From the NCBI RefSeq assembly GCF_013377905.1, contig NZ_JABKAV010000032.1:1-38879 (forward strand): DNA of 38,879 bases, read 5' to 3'. Below the pieces are notes generated by a model that saw nothing but the letters and a program-made list of their open reading frames with translations, was not told the DNA's origin and ran no database searches. This DNA is from Hymenobacter terrestris. GTDB taxonomy: Bacteria > Bacteroidota > Bacteroidia > Cytophagales > Hymenobacteraceae. Both the position numbers and the translations under genes were made by a program. Below are positions 33,282-38,879 of the stretch, piece after piece. How positions within the stretch are numbered: position 1 is the stretch's first letter; each line of letters starts with the position of its first letter.

Positions 33282-33441
33282 AATGAAAGAAGTTTAATAG
33301 CAGGAATATTTAGTCGTAGGCGGCCAGATCAATCTAGACGGGCAGTTGCATGACTTGGGTCTTAAGCAAGTATTTATATTGCTTGTGCAAGTATATGGAT
33401 AAAATATTATTGATAAAAGTATATTTGTAAGTACTTCACAT

Positions 33442-33473
33442 AAAAAAGCCTCCTCCCATCGGGAAGAGGCTTT
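33442..33473 (-). terminator. Intrinsic terminator of the gene at 33513
   Basis: AAAGCCTCCTCCC (33445-33457) pairs with GGGAAGAGGCTTT (33461-33473) with one C/A mismatch and an ATC loop; the minus-strand reading leaves into six T (33447-33442). Confidence 0.8.
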
Positions 33474-33512
33474 GCTTTTGCTGCAAACCACGGCTGGTCT
33501 TCCTGTTGCGGG

Positions 33513-33773
33513 TTACTGGGTATTGTGGTCTTCGAGGGCCTCAGCCGTCTTCGATATGGCAACAACAGCCACGCTGGCCAGCACAGCAATGCCCACAATA
33601 ATCTGAACGGGAGTAAAGCGCTGCGAGATTTTGCGCAGTAGCGAGCTGCCATGCTTTACCATATCGTCGAAGTGCTCCTGCTCGCCGCGGAACACCCGGT
33701 AGCCGCTTTGCAGCGTGTTGATGATGTCTTCGGGTAGAATTTTTTCTACTTCGGTGGAGAGTTGGTTGCTCAT
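33513..33773 (-). CDS. Small membrane protein of unknown function
   Basis: 86 residues. A charged N-terminal half (TEVEKILPEDIINTLQSG, EQEHFDDMVKHGSSLLRKIS) is followed by one membrane helix (about 56-73, VQIIVGIAVLASVAVVAI) and a short tail ending EDHNTQ. No family recognised. A terminator sits just behind it, which supports a real gene. Confidence 0.68.
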   Translation of the reverse strand: MSNQLSTEVEKILPEDIINTLQSGYRVFRGEQEHFDDMVKHGSSLLRKISQRFTPVQIIVGIAVLASVAVVAISKTAEALEDHNTQ

Positions 33774-33957
33774 AGTAAAAAGGCAGAATCAGCTGTAAAA
33801 GAAGTCTGGGGCTGCCCAAGCGGGCTGCCTTCGAAGCTGTACGCACATCAGCCGATTTTGATACCTGGATTTGCAAAGAAACCGCTACGGACGGGCTTAG
33901 CAGGGCAGCGGCCCTACTCCACGACAGCAACAGGCTACTGCTGCGCAGGTCTTCGCT

Positions 33958-34029
33958 TACCTGGCAGTGGTAGGCTCCGGCTGCCAAGCTGCTTAAATCA
34001 ACCGGCAACCGGTGGGGATCCATAGCCAT
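33958..34029 (-). pseudogene. Possible relic of a T9SS C-terminal sorting domain
   Basis: MAMDPHRLPVDLSSLAAGAY then HCQV resembles the end of type A sorting domains (LPxDLSxLxxGxYxxxV). The rest of such a domain is missing and the frame runs on into unrelated sequence, so this is at best a fragment. Matched by eye only. Confidence 0.3.
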
Positions 34030-34058
34030 AGTGCGGTCGAGGGCGTGGCGCACCGTAT

Positions 34059-34112
34059 TTAGGCGGCCACGAGTCCGGACAAAGATTTGCGAAGAAAAGT
34101 GCGGCGGTCCAT
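34059..34112 (-). pseudogene. Truncated Tat-signal start of a lost gene
   Basis: MDRRTFLRKSLSGLVAA then TAA. The twin-Arg core RRTFLRK is that of Bacteroidota exported oxidoreductase-type proteins (for example gluconate 2-dehydrogenase subunit 3 types), but the frame stops right after the signal start. Likely a deletion relic. Confidence 0.4.
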
Positions 34113-34358
34113 GAGGCTGATGGGTTGGTGAAAGAACAAGAACGGAGTAAGCTATTAGGGAGAAGTGAACTAAACAGCCAACCCTACACCATGCTCCGCA
34201 ACCTCTGTTGGCTAAAAGACAAGCGGCCGGGCCCCAGTTTTAATATTGGATACAGAATAGGGTGTGATTTTCTTGGTGCGCTATCGGTTGGCCCGGACAT
34301 GTGAACGTAGAAGTTTAAACATCAATATGTTGGGTTGTTATAGATCGGCAATTCGCAC

Positions 34359-34388
34359 AAAAAAGCCCTACTGCCGAGGCAGTAGGGC
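34359..34388 (-). terminator. Intrinsic terminator of the protease gene
   Basis: GCCCTACTGCC (34365-34375) pairs with GGCAGTAGGGC (34378-34388); the minus-strand reading runs into six T (34364-34359). It starts 28 bp past the stop at 34416. Confidence 0.85.
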
Positions 34389-34415
34389 CGGAACGTTTAG
34401 CTTGCAGCCAAACGC

Positions 34416-35609
34416 TTATTCGTACACTTTCACCACGAACACATAGTCTTGGAGCTTGCGGATTTGCTGGGGGCGCGTGGCGCCGCCGAGCTGGTTGTAG
34501 CGGGGCAGGTTGTAAGGCTTGCCCGCACCGGCGGCGCTCAACGAGTCCACCAGCCGCATCAGGTACGACGATTTGGTGGCGAAGGCGGCGCTCTGCACGT
34601 CCATCTGCCGTCCGCTTACTACCCCAATCAGGTTGCCGCGGTCATCGAGTAGCGGGCCGCCCGAGTTGCCGGGGTTCACCGGAATGCTTACCTGATAGAA
34701 ACCCGTGTCGCCTTCGAAACCCGAGCGGGCGCTCAGCGAGCCGTCGTTGAATACCAGGTCTTCGCGCGGGTAACCAAGGGTGTATACCTTCTCGCCCAGC
34801 TCCGATTGTCCCCGCTTAAAAGCGTAAGGCAGGCGACCAAAGCCGGTGAAATCCTTGTCGGTAATCTGCAGAATGGCCAGGTCGTGGGCCACATCGGTAA
34901 ACACGGTTTCGGCCCGGAAGCGCTGCTGGCCCCGCTCAATTAGCAGCGAGTCGGCCCCCTGAATAACGTGGTAGCTGGTTACGAGGTAGCCATCAGCGGT
35001 CAGGGCAAAGCCTGTGCCGCTGAACTTGCCGGGGTTAAGGCGTTCGGCGGGTGCGCCCGCATCTATCTGGGTGATGGCGCGGTTCATGCTGCGCTGGTCG
35101 CGCTTAATGCGCTCCACTTCGCGGCGCAGCATCGTGTAGCCATTGCGCGACGAGGAGGTTTGCTGGGAAGTACGGTACATTTCCAGGCCTAGCAGGGTCG
35201 TGAATACGGCCAGCACGGCCACGGCGGCGGCCACCATCATGGTGGCGCGGTGGCCCTGCCAGAAGGCGCGTAGTTTCTGCTCGGTACGCGAAATACGCAG
35301 CATGGGCCGTGGGGCCTGCCCGGAGGCGAACTGCTCGCCCCGCTCGTCCTGCTCGGCCACTTTAGCCAAATCGAGGCGAGGAGCCTGCTCGGTCACCATA
35401 TCGGCATGGATGGCCGCCAGGCGCTGGCGCAGTGCCAGGCGCCGCCCGTAGCCGGTCAGCGTACCGGTCAGCTCCTCAAATTCGGTCAGGCGCTGGGCCA
35501 GCGCGGGGTCGGCGGCCAGCCGGTGCTCCAGGGCCGTCCGTTCCGCATCCGCCAGTCCGCCGGCGCGGTAGGCTTCGAATAAGGCGTAGTAGTCGGCTTC
35601 GGTTTTCAT
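34416..35609 (-). CDS. Trypsin-like (S1C) protease with cytoplasmic anti-sigma-like domain and one membrane helix
   Basis: 397 residues. A soluble N-terminal part (1-110) starts like the anti-sigma/regulator proteins found beside ECF sigma factors (YYALFEAYRAGGLADAERTA, then LEHRLAADPALAQRL). A membrane helix lies at about 122-142, a coiled coil at about 155-182, then a periplasmic protease domain from about 192. Its triad is His214 (TSYHVI), Asp243 (VAHDLAIL) and Ser316 (NPGNSGGPL), all intact. No PDZ domain follows, unlike DegP/DegS. The topology would put the anti-sigma part in the cytoplasm and the protease outside. It is downstream of an ECF-type sigma gene (146 bp apart, same strand), so it may be a self-contained signal protein. 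Family link of the N-terminal part is inference. Confidence 0.87.
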   Translation of the reverse strand: MKTEADYYALFEAYRAGGLADAERTALEHRLAADPALAQRLTEFEELTGTLTGYGRRLALRQRLAAIHADMVTEQAPRLDLAKVAEQDERGEQFASGQAPRPMLRISRTEQKLRAFWQGHRATMMVAAAVAVLAVFTTLLGLEMYRTSQQTSSSRNGYTMLRREVERIKRDQRSMNRAITQIDAGAPAERLNPGKFSGTGFALTADGYLVTSYHVIQGADSLLIERGQQRFRAETVFTDVAHDLAILQITDKDFTGFGRLPYAFKRGQSELGEKVYTLGYPREDLVFNDGSLSARSGFEGDTGFYQVSIPVNPGNSGGPLLDDRGNLIGVVSGRQMDVQSAAFATKSSYLMRLVDSLSAAGAGKPYNLPRYNQLGGATRPQQIRKLQDYVFVVKVYE

Positions 35610-35633
35610 TGTGTACAGCTTAGAGCCTCGTGG

Positions 35634-35759
35634 TTAGTGCTTATTAGATAGGACCTCGTGTATCGTTCGTGGTGCTTGGCAGAGTCAGCAGGAAAATCCT
35701 GAAAACTGTCCGGTTGCATCCTACGGCCTAAACACTGAGAACTAGGTTCTAAGCACTAA
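35634..35759. repeat. Inverted TTAGTGCTTA pair around the sigma-protease gap
   Basis: TTAGTGCTTA (35634-35643) and TAAGCACTAA (35750-35759) are perfect inverted copies 106 bp apart. The right one overlaps the stop of the sigma gene. Related AGCTTAG/GCGTAGAGCTT words lie at 35617 and 38701-38732. Confidence 0.4.
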
Positions 35760-36337
35760 TTAGATTCCTGGTACTGATTGAAAAAGAGCTTTTTCAGGCG
35801 TACCAAACACTTGTATTTCTGGTTTTTGGCGTTGTCGGCGTTGGTGTAGCCAAACTCGTCCGTTAATTGCTGCATCGACTTATCGAGCAGGTAAAAGCCT
35901 TCGAGCAGCGAGCGGCAGGGCTCCCCAATCAGGTCGAGCGACTGGGCCATAGTGCCCAACTGCCGTTCCTTTTCCTCGGCCCGTTCCAAGTCGGCCTCGG
36001 CACCGGTTTCCAGGAAGGGCTCATGGTCGTCGAGGCGGCCGCCGAAGCGGGTTTTCTCGGCGAGCCGCTTGAGCCACAGGCGGCGGCAGACCGCGTAGAG
36101 GTAGGTTTTGATCTGGCAGCTGAGCTCTAGGGAGCCGTCGCGGACCTTCTCGTAAAATACCATTACGCCCTCCTGGTACACGTCCTTGGCTTCGTCGTCG
36201 GTGCCGCTGTTTTGCAGCACGTAGTGCGAAATCATAGGAAAATGCAGCCGGTAGAGCTGGGCCAGCGCCCGTTCGTCGTCGCGGCGGATGGCCGCCACGA
36301 ACTCCTCATCGGTGTAGGAAGGTTGACCCTTACCCAT
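35756..36337 (-). CDS. ECF-type RNA polymerase sigma factor
   Basis: 193 residues. Region 2 covers about 12-95 (DDERALAQLYRLHFPMISHY, then DEAKDVYQEGVMVFYEKV and IKTYLYAVCRRLWLKRL, the -10 recognition helix). Region 4 covers about 130-180 (SLLEGFYLLDKSMQQLTDEF, then NQKYKCLVRLKKLF, a helix-turn-helix). Regions 1.1 and 3 are absent, so it is an extracytoplasmic-function type, used to turn on a small regulon on an envelope signal. The following gene encodes a membrane protease with an anti-sigma-like N-terminus, the probable partner. Divergent from the lipoprotein gene. Confidence 0.9.
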   Translation of the reverse strand: MGKGQPSYTDEEFVAAIRRDDERALAQLYRLHFPMISHYVLQNSGTDDEAKDVYQEGVMVFYEKVRDGSLELSCQIKTYLYAVCRRLWLKRLAEKTRFGGRLDDHEPFLETGAEADLERAEEKERQLGTMAQSLDLIGEPCRSLLEGFYLLDKSMQQLTDEFGYTNADNAKNQKYKCLVRLKKLFFNQYQESN

Positions 36338-36471
36338 TCGCTTTGTTGCTTAATACGTGGAGGAGGGTTGGGTAACCCGCCGAAAATTTATTTTTCGACA
36401 GCAGGTTACTATTGGCCGGTTTACGGATGAACCGCGTTTTTCGGATCATATATTTCCAACCAACCCCCAAC

Positions 36472-36717
36472 ATGAAAAATTTCCTGAAAGCTTCGGCCCT
36501 GGTAGCCGTTTTCGCCGCCGCCCTCACTTCGTGCGAGCAGAAGGCCGTTGAAACCACCACTACCACCGACATGACCACGATGGACGCCACCACGACCACC
36601 ATGGACACGACGGTAACGACGACCGAAGTTGCTCCAGTTAACACCGAAACTGCTCCCGTAACCACGGAGGCTTCTTCGACGACCACTACGACCACCACTA
36701 CGGAGGAGGTTAAGTAG
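36472..36717 (+). CDS. Thr-rich small lipoprotein
   Basis: 81 residues from the ATG at 36472. Signal with lipobox ALTSC (Cys21), then nothing but a Thr-rich chain (TTTTTDMTTMDATTTTMDTT, TEASSTTTTTTTTEEVK) with few hydrophobic residues. It would be an unfolded, possibly O-glycosylated surface tail: Bacteroidota O-glycosylation targets D-(S/T)-(A/I/L/V/M/T), which fits DTT, DMT and DAT-type sites here. Divergent from the sigma factor (134 bp) and followed by a good terminator. The longer frame from 36412 is rejected because the ATG at 36472 starts the signal peptide. Confidence 0.8.
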   Translation: MKNFLKASALVAVFAAALTSCEQKAVETTTTTDMTTMDATTTTMDTTVTTTEVAPVNTETAPVTTEASSTTTTTTTTEEVK

Positions 36718-36750
36718 TAAGTGCTGACCGGCCCCGCCGGTTTGCCATAG

Positions 36751-36790
36751 CAGCCCGGGTTCCGCTAATGCGGGGCCCGGGCTGTTTTTT
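36751..36790 (+). terminator. Intrinsic terminator of the lipoprotein gene
   Basis: CAGCCCGGG (36751-36759) pairs with CCCGGGCTG (36776-36784), inner CCGC/GCGG, then six T (36785-36790). Confidence 0.88.
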
Positions 36791-36891
36791 GGCCGAAACG
36801 GGCTGTAAGATAGGACTCCGCTGCAGGAGTTAGTGCAGTTTAGTAGCCAGCCGCTGACTACCAATTAGATAGTGTTTGGGTGACTGCCGAG

Positions 36892-38697
36892 CTACAGCTT
36901 CTCCTCCAGCCAGAGCATGCCCGCGCCCATTACCACTAAAACGTAGCCCCACCAGCGGGGCCAGGCTTCGCGCCCAGCCATACCACCAGCGCCTAGGCTC
37001 TCCACTGTTGCTGGGGCTACGGTTGGGGCGGCCGCCGACTGTGCGGCAGCTAACTGCCAGTGCGGCTGCTCGGGCCCACGCCATTGCCCGGAGGCGTAAA
37101 CATAAAACCACTGCCGCGCCGCGCCTGTCCGGGCTTCGTGCCAGCCGGCCGCTGCTGGCCAATAGGTGGCAGTGCTCCACTCAGGTACCTGGGCGTCGGG
37201 GCGCAGGGTGGCCGATACGGCTGTGCCGGTGGGTTCAGTAATGGTAAGCGGGCCGGTAGTCGCACCGGTGGTGCGCAGTTCCAGCGGCGCGTTGGGCCGG
37301 GGCCAATGGCTGAGTGGCGCTATGCTAAGCGCGGCGGGCCGGGGCGGGCGAATGGCCCCGAGTAGGCGGCTCCAATAGGCCTCGTACACCGCCACTTGGC
37401 CGCCTAACTGCCACGGAAACGTTTCGGTAATCGTACTCACCGCCACCGTGCCCAGCCCCAGGCGCCGTGCCGCCGCAACTGCCTGCCCGCCCGCGCCGAG
37501 GCTGACGAGGGGCCGCAGCCCTTCTGTGGGCCGCAACGTGGCCGGTACCAGCGCTGTAGCGCCGGCCGGGGCCTCGGGCCAGCGCAGCCCTTGGGCCATA
37601 GCGGCAGCGGCTGCCGGGCGCGCCTGCAACCCGAAGCCCGCCCCGGCAGGCAGCTGGCGGGGAAGAGTAGGCGCATCGGCTAGTAGCAGCAGGCCGGCAG
37701 TGCCATTGTCAATGGCCGTGCGCAACGCCGCTGTTTCGCCCCCCCCGAAGCTGGCCAGCGTGGCCGCGTCGGTCAGTACTACATCGAAGCGGCCGAGCAG
37801 GGCAGGGGTCAGGTTGCCCAGGGCAGGCGGGCTGGGCAGGTTGAGAAACTCAGTTTGGGTGAGGCCCCGGCTTAGTCCGGTGCGCAAAGCCACCGCGTAC
37901 TGGCGGCCGGCCAGATAGTTTTTTAGAAACCGCAACTCGAACGATGGCGCGGCGGCCAGCAACAACACCCGCAACGGCTCGGCGGCAAGCACCTCTACCG
38001 GAACCGGCTCGCGGGCCACGGGTTGGTCGTTGCCACGGGCTTCCAGCGCGTATACCGCCCGGCCCGCTACCCGCGGCGTAAAGCGCAACCGGAATTCCCC
38101 TCTACCCCGCGGCAGCCGTACTGAATCACGCACGGTGCCGGCCGCGTGCAGCCGCAGCCACACCGGCCCGGCTTCGGCCGCCACAAACGAGCCGCTCACC
38201 GTCCAGACTTCGCCCAATGTGGGCCGCGCTTCCCAGGCTGCCTGCCGGAAGCCAACTATTGGCGCGTCGGTGTGGGCTTCCAGCGCTGTGCCCGCCAGCG
38301 CGGCTACATCGGCAGCCGGCAGGCCCTGGCCCAGCACGTGCAGGCGGCGCAGTCCCGGCAGGCCAGCCCGAATGGCGCTGGCATTGTGAAAGGTGGGCGT
38401 ATCGGGGGCGGCAGTGGTTGTGGTGGGGGCAAAGCGCCACAGTGGGGTACCCGGCCCAAGGCGAGCCAGCAGTGATGCCAGCGTGTCGGAAGAGTATCCG
38501 GGCGTGAGCAGCACCGCCGTGGTGGCTCCTGGGGCCGCGGCCGGCCGGGCACGGGTAGGTGGCAGGGCGGTCAGGGCCAGCCCGGCCGCGGCCAGCAGCC
38601 CGGCCGCCACGCGCAGCCCCCGCCGCCGCGTATCGGCCCGGCGCAGGGCCAGTACGGTAAGCAACACAGCCAGCAACAAGGGGAGCAGGTAGAGCAT
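36892..38697 (-). CDS. Large membrane-anchored protein of unknown function
   Basis: 601 residues. Two N-terminal hydrophobic helices (about 2-18 and 30-46) and one near the C-terminus (about 578-595, WWGYVLVVMGAGMLWLEEKL) bracket a large Ala/Leu/Pro-rich outer domain. Within it, EPLRVLLLAAAPSFELRFLK (about 240-260) and GRFDVVLTDAATLASFGG resemble the glutamine-amidotransferase-like flavodoxin fold found in membrane proteins near MoxR/VWA loci of Bacteroidota. No catalytic triad is evident. The ends of the frame are clean and the C-terminal WLEEKL is typical of this group. Nothing else of such a locus is in the window. Confidence 0.8.
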   Translation of the reverse strand: MLYLLPLLLAVLLTVLALRRADTRRRGLRVAAGLLAAAGLALTALPPTRARPAAAPGATTAVLLTPGYSSDTLASLLARLGPGTPLWRFAPTTTTAAPDTPTFHNASAIRAGLPGLRRLHVLGQGLPAADVAALAGTALEAHTDAPIVGFRQAAWEARPTLGEVWTVSGSFVAAEAGPVWLRLHAAGTVRDSVRLPRGRGEFRLRFTPRVAGRAVYALEARGNDQPVAREPVPVEVLAAEPLRVLLLAAAPSFELRFLKNYLAGRQYAVALRTGLSRGLTQTEFLNLPSPPALGNLTPALLGRFDVVLTDAATLASFGGGETAALRTAIDNGTAGLLLLADAPTLPRQLPAGAGFGLQARPAAAAAMAQGLRWPEAPAGATALVPATLRPTEGLRPLVSLGAGGQAVAAARRLGLGTVAVSTITETFPWQLGGQVAVYEAYWSRLLGAIRPPRPAALSIAPLSHWPRPNAPLELRTTGATTGPLTITEPTGTAVSATLRPDAQVPEWSTATYWPAAAGWHEARTGAARQWFYVYASGQWRGPEQPHWQLAAAQSAAAPTVAPATVESLGAGGMAGREAWPRWWGYVLVVMGAGMLWLEEKL

Positions 38698-38745
38698 TTT
38701 TTAGTGCGTAGAGCTTGGAGCGTAGAGCTTAGGTGCCTTTGAATC

Positions 38746-38837
38746 GATGTAGCGTGCAGATCCGGCTGCGCTTAACGTTAAACGAAATCGTTCGGGAGTC
38801 AGCAACGACACGCGAAGCTGGAGCTTCGCGCTACATC
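38746..38837. repeat. Nested palindromes (GTAGCG / CGCTAC family)
   Basis: Outer arms GATGTAGCG (38746-38754) and CGCTACATC (38829-38837); inner perfect palindrome CGCGAAGCT-GG-AGCTTCGCG (38811-38830); and TTAACGTTAA at 38772-38781. It lies at the right edge; 38698-38879 has no gene. Confidence 0.7.
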
Positions 38838-38879
38838 AGTTCAGTAAATCAAAATAGCGGCGGGGGAGGTGGGGGGTGG

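Larger units (their letters stand above)
33774..34415. other. 642-bp gap with gene relics
   Basis: No intact gene. On the minus strand are a 17-codon Tat-signal start (34059-34112) and a short T9SS-signal-like stretch (33958-34029), listed separately. The stretch 34113-34358 is AT-richer and shows nothing. The terminator of the protease gene fills 34359-34388. Confidence 0.5.

Noticed and set aside
1..38879. CRISPR array, prophage, insertion sequence or tRNA gene
   Set aside because: No regularly spaced direct repeats, transposase or phage proteins, or tRNA-like cloverleaf with a TTCGANNC arm was found in the intergenic regions.

Overview
The window looks like chromosomal DNA of a high-GC Bacteroidota, most like Hymenobacter or a close relative in Cytophagales/Hymenobacteraceae. 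This is inferred from gene content and was not searched. Pointers are bacillithiol synthesis (bshA), a GH3/beta-lactamase fusion, a CarboxypepD-reg plus VWA protein, PorT-like barrel proteins, the clustered aminotransferase-tyrA-DAHP synthase/chorismate mutase genes, promoters of the TTTG-N19-TAnnTTTG type, and starts without clear Shine-Dalgarno sequences. No tRNA, rRNA, CRISPR array, insertion sequence or prophage was seen.

Layout. 1-4.3 kb: a 5' portion of a penicillin-acylase gene, then a likely operon of three membrane proteins (MscS channel, DUF421, DUF2254). 4.4-7.9 kb: an IscA-type Fe-S protein, a membrane-anchored unknown, a three-PAS protein with no output domain, and a small protein that reads as a CZB domain without its zinc ligands. 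8-12.2 kb: bshA and the GH3/beta-lactamase fusion. 12.7-18 kb: mutL, two tandem rhomboid proteases, malate dehydrogenase. 18.1-22.7 kb: tilS, a suspicious homopolymer tract, two small proteins, a second MscS channel, a radical SAM/SPASM protein. 22.9-26 kb: a VWA protein and an outer-membrane barrel. 26.1-30 kb: the aromatic amino acid locus. 30.2-38.9 kb: a TPR protein, an acyltransferase, small unknowns, gene relics, a trypsin-like protease with a cytoplasmic anti-sigma-like domain next to an ECF sigma factor, a Thr-rich lipoprotein and a large membrane protein.

The strongest observation is at 26.15-26.65 kb. A Bacteroidota-type promoter is followed by a 25-codon ORF carrying seven Phe/Tyr codons in ten, then a perfect 12-bp terminator with seven T. 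This is the layout of a ribosome-mediated Phe/Tyr attenuator. Directly behind it lies a prephenate dehydratase gene (pheA) reduced to its first ~21 codons and a frameshifted piece of its ACT domain. The switch therefore appears to have survived the loss of its first gene and would now sit ahead of the aminotransferase, prephenate dehydrogenase and DAHP synthase/chorismate mutase genes.

A second theme is a dispersed family of long imperfect to perfect palindromes (arms up to 35 bp, core GTCATTCTGAGCG...CGAAGAATCTC). There are five clear copies and one decayed copy, all in intergenic or pseudogene DNA.
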